From Candidatus Nitricoxidireducens bremensis (lineage in GTDB: Bacteria > Pseudomonadota > Gammaproteobacteria > Burkholderiales > Rhodocyclaceae), in contig JAOTRT010000008.1 of the NCBI GenBank assembly GCA_030247725.1, positions 1 to 64,000 on the forward strand: 64,000 nucleotides of DNA. Reading direction: 5' to 3'. The notes under the pieces were generated by a model, which did not search any database, was not told the origin of the DNA, and saw only the letters and a program-made list of their open reading frames with translations. Made by a program: the position numbers and the translations under genes. Positions 32,245 through 41,421 of the stretch are shown piece by piece. The first letter of the stretch is position 1; each line of letters begins with the position of its first letter.

Positions 32245-33208
32245 GATGAACGTCCCGCAATCGAATCCGGCCGATTATAGCTCAGGGCAGGGAGCCGCCA
32301 TTCCCGCCTCCGTCATCCCGCCGGAATGCGCGGGCCTGCGCATCGACGCCGCCCTGGCGAAGGTCTTCCCCGAGCATTCCCGCAGCCGCCTCCAGGGCTG
32401 GCTGAAGGAGGGGCGCATCCGCATCGACGACGGCCCCGCCGATCCCAAGCGCAAGGTCTTCGGCGGCGAGCGCATCGCCATGGACCTGCCGCCGCCGGAA
32501 ATGGCCACGGCCGAGATGGCCGAGGACATCGCCTTGGCCGTGGTGTTCGAGGACGCCCACCTGCTGGTGATCGACAAGCCCGCCGGGCTGGTGGTCCATC
32601 CGGGCAGCGGCAACTGGTCGGGGACGCTGATGAACGCCTTGCTGCACCATGCGCCGCAGCTGGCCGAGATTCCCCGCGCCGGCATCGTGCACCGTCTCGA
32701 CAAGGACACCAGCGGCCTGCTGGTAGTGGCCAAGACCCTGGCGGCCCAGACCGATCTCGTGCGCCAGCTCCAGGCGCGCACGGTACGGCGCCACTACCTG
32801 GCCCTGGTCCTCGGTGTGCCCGGCCGAGACGGCACGGTGGATGCGCCCATCGGCCGGCATCCCGTGCAGCGCACGAAAATGGCCGTGGTGCCCGGCGGGC
32901 GGGAAGCCCGCACCCATTTCCAGGTGCAGGAGCGCTTCGCGCGGGCGGCGCTGGTGGAGTGCCGCCTGGAGACGGGGCGCACCCACCAGATCCGGGTGCA
33001 CATGGCATCCATCGGCCATCCGCTGGTGGGCGATCCGGCCTACGGCCGCAACCGCAGCGGCGATGCCCGCCTCGACGCTTTTCCGCGCCAGGCGCTGCAT
33101 GCCTGGAAGCTGGCGCTGATCCATCCGGCTACGAAGGCGGAGATGGCCTGGGAGGTGCCCCTGCCCACGGATTTCGCCGGCCTGCTGGCGGCGCTGTGCA
33201 GTGACTGA
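32243..33208 (+). CDS. rluD: 23S rRNA pseudouridine synthase RluD
   Basis: Makes pseudouridine 1911, 1915 and 1917 in helix 69 of 23S rRNA. N-terminal S4 domain (LRIDAALAKVFPEHSRSRLQGWLKEG), then the catalytic domain with HRLDKDTSGLLV holding the catalytic aspartate, and GRTHQIRVHMASIGHPLVGDP. About 321 residues. GAGAGG lies 10 bases before the first of two tandem ATGs (32243, 32246). Divergent from bamD as in other beta-proteobacteria, with overlapping start codons. It overlaps pgeF by 8 bases. Confidence 0.93.
   Translation: MMNVPQSNPADYSSGQGAAIPASVIPPECAGLRIDAALAKVFPEHSRSRLQGWLKEGRIRIDDGPADPKRKVFGGERIAMDLPPPEMATAEMAEDIALAVVFEDAHLLVIDKPAGLVVHPGSGNWSGTLMNALLHHAPQLAEIPRAGIVHRLDKDTSGLLVVAKTLAAQTDLVRQLQARTVRRHYLALVLGVPGRDGTVDAPIGRHPVQRTKMAVVPGGREARTHFQVQERFARAALVECRLETGRTHQIRVHMASIGHPLVGDPAYGRNRSGDARLDAFPRQALHAWKLALIHPATKAEMAWEVPLPTDFAGLLAALCSD
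32274..32279 (-). promoter_or_regulatory. Putative -10 box of bamD
   Basis: Perfect TATAAT on the minus strand, predicting a start near 32267 and a 23-base leader. It lies inside the rluD coding region; no convincing -35 is present. Confidence 0.5.
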
Positions 33209-33926
33209 GTTCATCGTCCCCGATTGGCCGGCCCCGCCCTCGGTGCGGGCGCTGACGACCACCCGCCGCGGCGGCTACGGCGCGGGCCCCTATGCCGGCT
33301 TCAACCTGGCGGCCCATGTGGGCGACGATCCCCTTGCGGTGGCGGCCAACCGCCAACGGCTGCGCCACCGGCTGCCGGCGGTCCCCAGCTGGCTCCGGCA
33401 GGTCCATGGCATCCGCTGCGTGGATGCGGCCCGGGCCGCGCACAACGCGGAGGCGGACGCCAGTTTCTCCCGCAGCCAGGCCGCCGCCTGCGCCGTGATG
33501 ACGGCCGACTGCCTGCCGGTGCTGTTTTGCGACGCGGCGGGGACCGTGGTGGCCGCGGCCCATGCCGGCTGGCGCGGTCTGGCGGCCGGCGTGCTGGAAG
33601 CCACGGTGGCCGCCATGGCGGTGCCGGCGTCCGATCTCATGGCCTGGCTCGGCCCGGCCATCGGGCCGGAGGCCTTCGAGGTCGGCGGCGAGGTGCGCGC
33701 GGTATTCCTGGCCGACGACGGGGCCGCCGCGGCGGCCTTCCGCCCTAGCGGCGACAAGTGGCTCGGCGACCTCTATGCCCTGGCGCGGCTGCGCCTGGCG
33801 CGACTCGGGCTGACGCGGGTATTCGGCGGTGGCCTGTGCACCTACGGCGACAAAGACCGCTTTTTCTCCTACCGGCGCGACGGCGCCACGGGGCGCATGG
33901 CGACGCTGGTCTGGCTGGTGCCGTGA
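33201..33926 (+). CDS. pgeF: Peptidoglycan editing factor PgeF (YfiH family)
   Basis: DUF152/YfiH-family protein of 241 residues. E. coli PgeF removes wrongly incorporated serine from UDP-MurNAc precursors; the family is often named polyphenol oxidase or laccase. Metal or active-site motifs visible are the histidine in QVHGI, the DCLPVLFCD cysteine segment and AHAGWRGLAAGV. GTG start 33201 overlaps the rluD 3' end by 8 bases; bamD/rluD/pgeF is a conserved neighbourhood. Confidence 0.92.
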   Translation: MTEFIVPDWPAPPSVRALTTTRRGGYGAGPYAGFNLAAHVGDDPLAVAANRQRLRHRLPAVPSWLRQVHGIRCVDAARAAHNAEADASFSRSQAAACAVMTADCLPVLFCDAAGTVVAAAHAGWRGLAAGVLEATVAAMAVPASDLMAWLGPAIGPEAFEVGGEVRAVFLADDGAAAAAFRPSGDKWLGDLYALARLRLARLGLTRVFGGGLCTYGDKDRFFSYRRDGATGRMATLVWLVP

Positions 33927-33944
33927 AGGGCGTGGCCCTGCCCG

Positions 33945-33950
33945 TATAAT
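33945..33950 (+). promoter_or_regulatory. Putative -10 box of the ZIP transporter gene
   Basis: Perfect TATAAT ending 9 bases before the ATG at 33960. The predicted start is about 33957-33960, so the message would have almost no leader; there is no ribosome-binding sequence. The -35 region is weak. Confidence 0.5.
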
Positions 33951-33959
33951 CCGACCCCC

Positions 33960-34745
33960 ATGTCGACCCTTTCCTGGATTCTCCTCGCGTCGCTGGCCGG
34001 CGGCGCCATCTCGGTGCTGGCGGCGGCCCTGTTCGCCTACACCGCCCGGGCGGCATGGGTGCCCATGCTCATCAGCTACGCCATCGGCGCCCTGCTGGGG
34101 GCTGCCTTCCTGGAAGTGCTGCCCCACGCCATCGTCGCCGGCGGTGATGCCACCACGAGCGGCGGCATCATCCTGGCGGGCATCCTCGGCTTCTTCGTGC
34201 TGGAAAAACTGGTGCTCTGGCGCCACTGCCACATCGAAGCCTGCGAAGGCCACGAGCCCCACGTCCATGTACACGGCCACGACCACGGCCGCAGCGGCCT
34301 GCTGATCCTCGTCGGCGACACCTTCCACAACTTCGTCGACGGCGTGCTCATCGCCGCCGCCTTCATGGAGGACGTACGCCTGGGCATCGTCACGGCCCTG
34401 GCGATGATCGCCCACGAGATTCCCCAGGAAGTTGGCGACTTCCTGATCCTGCTGCATTCCGGCTACTCCAAGGCGCGGGCCCTGGCCTTCAACCTGCTGT
34501 CGAGCTTCGCCACCCTGGGCGGCGGACTGCTGGCCTATTTCACGCTTTCCGCCGCCCAGGGGGCGGTGCCGGTGATGCTTTCCGTCGCCGCGGCGAGCAT
34601 GATCTATGTCGCCGTCGCCGACCTCATTCCCGGCCTGCACAAGCGGCCGGAACTGGGCGCGACCGTGCAGCAGGTGTCCCTGATCCTCCTCGGCATCCTC
34701 ACCATCGTCGGCGCCCACCACCTTGCGGAACACTTCGCCGGCTGA
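33960..34745 (+). CDS. ZIP-family divalent metal transporter
   Basis: Inner-membrane carrier of 261 residues with about eight hydrophobic helices. A His-rich cytoplasmic loop (HVHVHGHDHG region, about 96-110) and the transmembrane metal sites DTFHNFVDG and AHEIPQEVGD are the ZIP hallmarks, indicating uptake of zinc or another divalent metal. The substrate cannot be fixed from sequence. The upstream promoter predicts a very short or absent leader. Confidence 0.9.
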   Translation: MSTLSWILLASLAGGAISVLAAALFAYTARAAWVPMLISYAIGALLGAAFLEVLPHAIVAGGDATTSGGIILAGILGFFVLEKLVLWRHCHIEACEGHEPHVHVHGHDHGRSGLLILVGDTFHNFVDGVLIAAAFMEDVRLGIVTALAMIAHEIPQEVGDFLILLHSGYSKARALAFNLLSSFATLGGGLLAYFTLSAAQGAVPVMLSVAAASMIYVAVADLIPGLHKRPELGATVQQVSLILLGILTIVGAHHLAEHFAG

Positions 34746-34755
34746 GCCCGTCGCC

Positions 34756-37338
34756 ATGTCGGTAGCCGCACCCCCCTTTGTTTCGACCAGGTTGCTGCGC
34801 CGCCTGGCAGCCCTGACACTGACCTTCGCTTTCGTGGCGGTGGCGATCTACGGCTGGCGCGTCCATACCGTCGCCGGGCGCACGCGGCTGAATGCCCTGG
34901 CCGAGGTGGATCTGCGCGCCTCCCAGTTGGCTGCAGCCGTCGCCGGGCACCTCGAAGCCAACATCCATGCCGTCGATTTCGCTCTTACCCATCTGCGCGA
35001 CGAATACCAGGAGCGTCATTCCCTCGACGTCGATGTGCGCTCCATCTACGAAAGCTTTCCTGCCGATTCGGTGGCGCAGATCGGCATCATCGGTGCCGAC
35101 GGCTACCTGGCCTGGTCCAGCGCCGGCGGCGGGGGGCGCGTCTATCTCGGCGACCGGGAGCATTTCCGCATTCATGCCGACCAGGCGGTGGACCGTCTCT
35201 TCATCAGTCGGCCGGTGTTGGGGCGGGCGTCCGGCACCTGGTCGATCCAGTTCTCCCGGCCGATTCTTGCCAAGGGCAAGTTCGCCGGCGTGATCGTCCT
35301 GTCGATAACGCCGGCTTTCTTCGTTCGCGGCCACGACGGCCTGGGGCTGGGGGCCAAGGATACGGTGGCCGTTCTGCGCAGCGACGGCAGCTATCTCGCG
35401 CGCACGCCCCAGTTGGCCGATTCCCTCGGCAAGACCGTGCCCGCCGACCGGCCGTTTCTCGGCGAGAACCCGCCCCGTCGGGGGGCCTTCCGCCAGCGCG
35501 CGGCCTTCGACGCAGTGGAGCGGACCTACGGCTGGCATCGGGTTGGAGACTATCCGCTGATGGTCAACGTCGGCATCGACGAAGGCGCGGTGCTGGCGCC
35601 GGTGGAGGAAGATATCGGACGCAACGAAAGGTATGCCTTCATCGGCAGTTTGCTGATGCTGCTTCTTGCGGCGGGCGTCGCCTTCCTGTTGCGCCGCTCC
35701 GCCTCCCAGCAGGAAGCCCTTGCCGCCAGCGAGATGCGCCACCGGGCCTTCTTCGAAAAGAACACGTCGGTGAAGCTGCTTGTCGATCCCAGCGATGGCC
35801 GCATCCTCGACGCCAATCCGGCGGCGGCGGCCTACTACGGCTATCCGCACGAGATCCTGACGGGGCTGCGCATCACGGACATCAACTGCCTGCCGCCGGA
35901 GGAAGTGAAGGCGGAAATGGCACTCGCCAAGAGTGAGCAGCGCCAGTACTTCAACTTCCGGCATCGCCTGGCGTCCGGCGCGGTCCGCGACGTCGAGGTC
36001 TACTCCGGGCCGGTGGAGGTCGATGGCCGGCGACTGCTGTTCTCCATCGTGCACGATGTCACTGCGCGCCATGTGCTGGAGCGCAAGCTGGCGGCCAGCG
36101 AAACGCTGCACCGGAGTCTTTTCCAGACCATGGCCGAAGGCGCCATCGTCGTGCAGCGCGACGGTCGCATCGCCGCCTGGAACCAGGCGGCCCTATCGAT
36201 CCTTGGCGTCGATGAGGAGGGATTGCAGAACCGTAAGGTCGCCGTGCTGAATGCCGACGGTGAGACCCTGCCCGTCGAGAGCTATCCGACCCTGCGGGCG
36301 GCGCGCGGCGAGCAATTGGATCACGCCCTCTATGGCGTTCGCCGGGAGGACGGCAAGTGCGTCTGGACGACCGTCAGCAGCCGCCCCCTCGACGGCGACG
36401 GCGGGACCGGCGAGGCGGCCGCAGTGCTTTCCTTCTCCGACATTACGCCCCTGGTGGAGGCCGAGGAGTCGTTGCGCCTGGCCCAGTCGGTGTTCGACGT
36501 GGCCGGGGAAGGCATCATGGTGACCGACGCCGACAGCCGCATCATCGCCGTGAATCCGGCCTTTTCCCGCCTGACGGGCTATGGCGCCGCCGAAGTGATC
36601 GGCAAGACGCCGTCCCTGCTTGCCTCCGGCCAGCACGATGCCGCCTTCTACGCCGCCATGTGGCAGCGCTTGCTGCACGACGGCCACTGGGAAGGGGAGA
36701 TCAGCAACCGCCGCAAGGACGGCAGCCGCTATGTCGAGTGGCTGCGTATCACCGTGGTGCCGGAACGGCCGGGCCATGGCCGCCGCTACGTGGCCCTGTT
36801 CAGCGACATCACCGAGCGCAAGCGCGAGGCGGAGGCCGTCTGGCACCAGGCCAACTTCGACAACCTCACCGGCCTGCCGAACCGCAAGCTGCTGGAGGAC
36901 CGCCTGAAGCGCGCCGTCGCCCAGGCCCATCGCAAGCACACGACGGTGGCGCTGCTGTTCATCGACCTGGACCGCTTCAAGCCGGTAAATGACCACTATG
37001 GCCATGCCGCCGGCGACGAACTGCTGCGCCAGGTGGCGCGGCGCCTGGAGCATTGCCTGCGGGACGAGGACACGGTGGCGCGCGTCGGCGGCGACGAATT
37101 CGTCGCCGTATTGCCCGACCTGCGTCTCGCCGAAGCGCCGATCCGGGCGGCGGAGAAGATTGTCGCCGTGCTCTCGGAGCCTTTCCGCGTCGGCGAGCAC
37201 TTCGTCGAGATTTCCTGCTGCGTCGGCGTTGCCCTCTTCCCGAAGCATGCCGATAGCGCCGAAACCCTGATCGGCCGCGCCGACGCCGCCATGTACGCGG
37301 CCAAGGAGGCGGGCCGCGCGACCTGGCGCAGCGCCTGA
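34756..37338 (+). CDS. Membrane PAS-GGDEF diguanylate cyclase
   Basis: An 860-residue protein: transmembrane helix near residues 16-36, a periplasmic double-Cache-like sensor region to about 290, a second helix (FIGSLLMLLLAAGVAFLL), three PAS domains (starting about 320, 445 and 575) and a C-terminal GGDEF domain. The catalytic GGDEF motif (778-782) is intact and an RxxD inhibitory site (R769 to D772) stands exactly 5 residues before it, so an active, product-inhibited c-di-GMP synthase is expected. There is no EAL domain. The ATG at 34756 follows the transporter stop by 10 bases; an upstream TTG inside the transporter is the alternative. Confidence 0.92.
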   Translation: MSVAAPPFVSTRLLRRLAALTLTFAFVAVAIYGWRVHTVAGRTRLNALAEVDLRASQLAAAVAGHLEANIHAVDFALTHLRDEYQERHSLDVDVRSIYESFPADSVAQIGIIGADGYLAWSSAGGGGRVYLGDREHFRIHADQAVDRLFISRPVLGRASGTWSIQFSRPILAKGKFAGVIVLSITPAFFVRGHDGLGLGAKDTVAVLRSDGSYLARTPQLADSLGKTVPADRPFLGENPPRRGAFRQRAAFDAVERTYGWHRVGDYPLMVNVGIDEGAVLAPVEEDIGRNERYAFIGSLLMLLLAAGVAFLLRRSASQQEALAASEMRHRAFFEKNTSVKLLVDPSDGRILDANPAAAAYYGYPHEILTGLRITDINCLPPEEVKAEMALAKSEQRQYFNFRHRLASGAVRDVEVYSGPVEVDGRRLLFSIVHDVTARHVLERKLAASETLHRSLFQTMAEGAIVVQRDGRIAAWNQAALSILGVDEEGLQNRKVAVLNADGETLPVESYPTLRAARGEQLDHALYGVRREDGKCVWTTVSSRPLDGDGGTGEAAAVLSFSDITPLVEAEESLRLAQSVFDVAGEGIMVTDADSRIIAVNPAFSRLTGYGAAEVIGKTPSLLASGQHDAAFYAAMWQRLLHDGHWEGEISNRRKDGSRYVEWLRITVVPERPGHGRRYVALFSDITERKREAEAVWHQANFDNLTGLPNRKLLEDRLKRAVAQAHRKHTTVALLFIDLDRFKPVNDHYGHAAGDELLRQVARRLEHCLRDEDTVARVGGDEFVAVLPDLRLAEAPIRAAEKIVAVLSEPFRVGEHFVEISCCVGVALFPKHADSAETLIGRADAAMYAAKEAGRATWRSA

Positions 37339-37373
37339 TCCCATCCGTCTCCCAGTCCGCCGACCGGGGTGAT

Positions 37374-37402
37374 TTGACACCCTGGTTTGTGCAATGCAAA
37401 AT
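37374..37402 (+). promoter_or_regulatory. phaC promoter with PhaR-like motif
   Basis: A perfect TTGACA (37374-37379) lies 17 bases from CAAAAT (37397-37402). The spacer ends in TGCAATGCA, a TGC/GCA-rich dyad of the kind bound by PhaR repressors; binding here is inferred. Confidence 0.55.
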
Positions 37403-37425
37403 CGTTCCATTCACAGGAGCCACGG

Positions 37426-39171
37426 ATGTCCCAAGACCCCAATGCGGCCGCCATGCAGGCCTTTTTCCAGGCCGGGCAGTCCTTCGCCCAGGGCTTCATG
37501 CAGTTTCTCGCCACCCAGCAGGCCCAGATGCAGAGCGCCGGCATGGCGCCGCCCGCCGGCGTGATGCCGTCCGCCTGGGCCCCCGAAAGCGCCGAAGCGG
37601 CGGCGCTGCAAAAGGAATGGATGGGGCGGCATGCCGAGTTGTGGGAGACCATGATCCGCCGCAAGCGCGGCGAGACGGGAGAGCCGGTGGCCCAGGCCGC
37701 TCCCGGCGACAAGCGTTTCGACCACCCCGCCTGGGCCGAGAGCCCGGTCTACGATTACCTGCGCCAGGCCTACCTGATCAATGCCGAGTACCTCAAGCGC
37801 ATGACCGAGGTGGCGCCCGTCGCTGACGGTGTGTCCAAGGACCGCATGCGTTTCCTCACGCGCCAGTACATCGATGCCATGGCGCCGTCCAACTTCGCCG
37901 CCACCAACCCGGAATTCGTCCAGAAGGCCCTTGAAACCAAGGGCGAGAGCATCCGCCAGGGCATCCAGAACCTGGTGGGCGACCTGGAAAAGGGCCGCAT
38001 CTCCATGACCGACGAGACCGCCTTCGAAGTCGGCCGCAACCTCGCCGTCACGCCCGGCGCGGTGGTCTATGAAAATGAGCTGATGCAGTTGGTCCAGTAT
38101 TCGCCCCTGACGGACAAGGTCGCCAAGCGTCCCTTCGTCATGGTGCCGCCCTGCATCAACAAGTTCTACATCCTCGACCTGCAGCCGGAGAACTCCTACG
38201 TGCGTTACGCCGTGGAGCAGGGCCATACGGTCTTCCTCGTCTCCTGGCGCAACGTCAAGGCGGACCTGGGCCACAAGACCTGGGACGACTACATCGAGGA
38301 GGGCCCCCTGACGGCCTTCCGCGTCGCCCAGGAGATCTGCGGCGTGGACCAGGTGAATGCCCTCGGCTTCTGCGTCGGCGGCACCATCATCAGCTCGGCG
38401 CTGGCCGTGGCGGCGGCCCGCGGCGAGAAGCCGGTGGCCTCGCTGACCCTGCTGACCACGCTGCTCGACTTCTCCGATCCCGGCGAGCTGGGCTGCTTCA
38501 TCGACGAGGCCTCGGTGGTGACGCGGGAAAACACCATAGGCAAGGGCGGTCTGCTGCACGGCAAGGAACTCTCTTCGGTGTTTTCTTCCCTGCGGGCCAA
38601 CGACCTGATCTGGCAGTACGTGGTCGGCAACTACCTGAAGGGCGGCAAGCCCATGGCCTTCGACCTGCTCTACTGGAACTCGGACTCCACCAACCTGCCC
38701 GGCCCGTTCCTCGCCTATTACCTGCGCAACATGTACCTGGAGAACAACCTGCGCGTGCCGGGCAAACTCGCCATGTGCGGCGTCAAGGCGGATCTCGGCC
38801 GCGTGGATATGCCGGTGTTCATCCTCGCCACGCGGGAGGACCACATCGTGCCCTGGCAGTCTTCCTATCTCGGCCGGGCCCTGCTGGGCGGCGAAACCAC
38901 CTTCGTTCTCGGCGCCTCCGGCCATATCGCCGGCGTCATCAATCCCGCCGCCAAGAACAAGCGCAGCCACTGGATCAACGACAGCAAGACGACCAATCCC
39001 GACGAATGGCTGGCGGGCGCCACCGAGGCCAAGGGCAGCTGGTGGCCGCGCTGGGCGGAATGGCTCAAGCGCTTCGCCGACGGCGAAGTGGCGGCCCGCG
39101 GCCGGCTCGGCAGCAAGGCCTACAAGCCGACGGAGCCGGCGCCGGGACGCTACGTCAAGGAAAAAGCATAA
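37426..39171 (+). CDS. phaC: Class I polyhydroxyalkanoate synthase
   Basis: Polymerises (R)-3-hydroxyacyl-CoA, mainly 3-hydroxybutyryl-CoA, into storage granules. The 581-residue protein has the alpha/beta hydrolase core with lipase-like box GFCVGG (catalytic C316), D472 in TREDHIVPW and H500 in GASGHIAGVINP, in register with the C319-D480-H508 triad of the Cupriavidus necator enzyme. The length fits class I, acting without a PhaE partner. AGGAG precedes the ATG at 37426; upstream in-frame ATG 37387 is less likely. Confidence 0.96.
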   Translation: MSQDPNAAAMQAFFQAGQSFAQGFMQFLATQQAQMQSAGMAPPAGVMPSAWAPESAEAAALQKEWMGRHAELWETMIRRKRGETGEPVAQAAPGDKRFDHPAWAESPVYDYLRQAYLINAEYLKRMTEVAPVADGVSKDRMRFLTRQYIDAMAPSNFAATNPEFVQKALETKGESIRQGIQNLVGDLEKGRISMTDETAFEVGRNLAVTPGAVVYENELMQLVQYSPLTDKVAKRPFVMVPPCINKFYILDLQPENSYVRYAVEQGHTVFLVSWRNVKADLGHKTWDDYIEEGPLTAFRVAQEICGVDQVNALGFCVGGTIISSALAVAAARGEKPVASLTLLTTLLDFSDPGELGCFIDEASVVTRENTIGKGGLLHGKELSSVFSSLRANDLIWQYVVGNYLKGGKPMAFDLLYWNSDSTNLPGPFLAYYLRNMYLENNLRVPGKLAMCGVKADLGRVDMPVFILATREDHIVPWQSSYLGRALLGGETTFVLGASGHIAGVINPAAKNKRSHWINDSKTTNPDEWLAGATEAKGSWWPRWAEWLKRFADGEVAARGRLGSKAYKPTEPAPGRYVKEKA

Positions 39172-39209
39172 GAAGACGAGTGGTTAAACCCGACCGGAGG
39201 AGTGGAGAC

Positions 39210-39950
39210 ATGCAAAGAGTGGCATTGGTGACAGGCGGCATGGGTGGCTTGGGCGAGGCGATCTGCATCAAGCTGGCGGCGCTGGGCGACCGGGTGGTGA
39301 CCACCTACAGCCCCAACAACACCAAGGCGCAGGAGTGGCTGCGCAAGATGAACGACATGGGCTACGGCTTCAAGGGCTACCCCTGCGACGTCACCGATTT
39401 CGATTCGGCGCGGAACTGCGTTGCCCAGGTGACCAAGGACATGGGGCCGGTGGACGTGCTGGTGAACAACGCTGGCATCACCCGCGACATGACCTTCAAG
39501 AAGATGACCAAAAACGACTGGGATGCGGTGATCCACACCAACCTGGATTCCGTGTTCAACATGACCAAGCAGGTCATGGACGGCATGGTCGAGCGCGGTT
39601 GGGGTCGCGTCATCAACATTTCATCCGTGAACGGTACAAAGGGCGCCTTCGGTCAGACCAACTATTCGGCCGCCAAGGCGGGCATGCACGGCTTTACCAA
39701 GGCTCTCGCCCTGGAGGTCGCCAAGAAGGGCGTCACGGTGAACACGATTTCCCCCGGCTACATCGGCACCAAGATGGTCATGGCCATTCCGCAGGACGTG
39801 CTGGACAGCAAGATCCTGCCGCAGATTCCCATGTCGCGCCTGGGCAAGCCGGAGGAGGTGGCGGGCCTCGTCGCCTACCTGGCGTCCGAGGAGGCGGCCT
39901 TCGTCACCGGCGCCAACATCTCCATCAACGGCGGCCAGCACATGTTCTAG
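39210..39950 (+). CDS. phaB: Acetoacetyl-CoA reductase (first copy)
   Basis: NADPH-dependent short-chain dehydrogenase that makes (R)-3-hydroxybutyryl-CoA for PhaC. 246 residues with nucleotide motif TGGMGGLGEAI, NNAGITRDMTF, catalytic serine in INISSVNG and the Y-x-x-x-K of NYSAAKAGMHG. GGAGG precedes the ATG. It lies 38 bases after phaC, and a second close paralogue follows. Confidence 0.93.
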   Translation: MQRVALVTGGMGGLGEAICIKLAALGDRVVTTYSPNNTKAQEWLRKMNDMGYGFKGYPCDVTDFDSARNCVAQVTKDMGPVDVLVNNAGITRDMTFKKMTKNDWDAVIHTNLDSVFNMTKQVMDGMVERGWGRVINISSVNGTKGAFGQTNYSAAKAGMHGFTKALALEVAKKGVTVNTISPGYIGTKMVMAIPQDVLDSKILPQIPMSRLGKPEEVAGLVAYLASEEAAFVTGANISINGGQHMF

Positions 39951-40037
39951 GTTTCACCGCGGCGGTGCGGCAAGCGTTTCCGTTCCGCCGTGTTCGCAGG
40001 GCTTTAAGCAGTTAGACACTCGATAAGGGAGTAAGAA

Positions 40038-40781
40038 ATGACTCAACGCGTTGCATTCGTCACCGGTGCCATGGGCGGTCTCGGTACCGCCATTTGCCAA
40101 GCTTTCGCCAAGGATGGCTACAAGGTCGTCGCTGCCTACCACCCGCAGTTCGACAACAAGGACGAGTGGCTGAAGGAACAGGAAGCCGCCGGTTTCAAGG
40201 ACTTCGTCTGCGTCGCCGGCGACGTGGCCGACCTGGCCTCCTGCCAGGCCATGGTCGCCGAGGCCGAAGCCAAGGCCGGCCCGGTGGACATCCTGGTGAA
40301 CAACGCCGGCATCACCCGCGACAAGTTCTTCGCCAAGATGGAGAAGGACCAGTGGGATGCGGTGATCTCCACCAACCTCACCAGCCTGTTCAACATGACC
40401 AAGCAGGTCTCCGCCAAGATGGCCGAGCGCGGCTGGGGCCGCATCATCAACATCTCCTCCGTCAACGGCGTCAAGGGCCAGGGCGGCCAGACCAACTACT
40501 CGGCCGCCAAGGCTGGCGTCATCGGCTTCACCAAGGCCCTGGCGCAGGAACTTGCCACCAAGGGCGTGACGGTGAACGCCGTCGCCCCGGGCTACGTTGC
40601 CACCAAGATGGTCATGGCGATCCGCGAGGACATCCTCAAGAGCATCATCGACACCATCCCGATGAAGCGTCTGGCCAAGCCGGAAGAGATGGGTGCCCTG
40701 TGCTCCTATCTGGCCTCCGACCTGGCGGGCTACATGACCGGCGCCACGCTCAACATCAACGGCGGCCTGCACTTCCAGTAA
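40038..40781 (+). CDS. phaB: Acetoacetyl-CoA reductase (second copy)
   Basis: Tandem paralogue of the preceding gene: 247 residues with TGAMGGLGTAI, NNAGITRDKFF, ISSVNG and NYSAAKAGVIG. The two proteins differ most in the segment after the first beta strand (residues 35-75), which could alter cofactor or chain-length use. A ribosome-binding site (AAGGGAG) precedes the ATG. Confidence 0.93.
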   Translation: MTQRVAFVTGAMGGLGTAICQAFAKDGYKVVAAYHPQFDNKDEWLKEQEAAGFKDFVCVAGDVADLASCQAMVAEAEAKAGPVDILVNNAGITRDKFFAKMEKDQWDAVISTNLTSLFNMTKQVSAKMAERGWGRIINISSVNGVKGQGGQTNYSAAKAGVIGFTKALAQELATKGVTVNAVAPGYVATKMVMAIREDILKSIIDTIPMKRLAKPEEMGALCSYLASDLAGYMTGATLNINGGLHFQ

Positions 40782-40848
40782 GCCGAAGCAAACCTGCGAC
40801 CGCCTTCCGCCACGGCGGGGGGCGGCGCAAAAGGGGGAGATATATCGC

Positions 40849-41421
40849 ATGGCCGATCAAGTTCGTCTCATCAAGAAATACCCGAATCGTCGCCTCTACG
40901 ACACGCGTACCAGCACCTACATCACGCTGGCCGACGTCAAGGAGCTCGTGCTGCACCATGAGGATTTCCAGGTGGTGGACGCCAAGTCCGGCGAGGACCT
41001 GACGCGCGCCATCCTGCTGCAGATCATCCTTGAGGAGGAGGCGGGCGGCGCGCCCATGTTCACCTCCGACGTGCTGTCGCAGATGATCCGCTTCTACGGC
41101 AACGCCATGCAGGGCATGATGGGCCAGTACCTCGGCACCAACATCAAGGCCTTCACCGAGATGCAGGCCAAGCTCCAGGAGCAGGCGCGTTCCCTCTACG
41201 GCGACAACACCGGCATGAGCAAGGACCTCTGGGCCCAGTTCCTCAGCTTCCAGGGACCGGCGATGCAGAACATGATGGCCGCCTATGTCGAGCAGAGCCG
41301 CAAGATGTTCCAGCAGATGCAGGACAGCATGCAGGACCAGACGCGCAAGATGTTCACCGGCATCCAGTTCCCCGGCTTTCCCCCCGGCCACGGCCAGGAC
41401 AAGGCCGACGAGAAGAAATGA
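40849..41421 (+). CDS. phaR: Polyhydroxyalkanoate synthesis repressor PhaR
   Basis: DNA-binding and granule-binding regulator that represses phasin and pha genes until polymer appears. The 190-residue protein opens with the PhaR signature [20 protein letters not shown] and has a Met/Gln-rich amphipathic C-terminal half suited to binding the polymer surface. GGGGGAGA precedes the ATG. It ends by overlapping rimO by four bases. Confidence 0.95.
   Translation: MADQVRLIKKYPNRRLYDTRTSTYITLADVKELVLHHEDFQVVDAKSGEDLTRAILLQIILEEEAGGAPMFTSDVLSQMIRFYGNAMQGMMGQYLGTNIKAFTEMQAKLQEQARSLYGDNTGMSKDLWAQFLSFQGPAMQNMMAAYVEQSRKMFQQMQDSMQDQTRKMFTGIQFPGFPPGHGQDKADEKK

Noticed and set aside
37411..38970. Minus-strand 519-codon frame
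   Set aside because: Antisense to phaC, whose catalytic triad is in register with the known enzyme.
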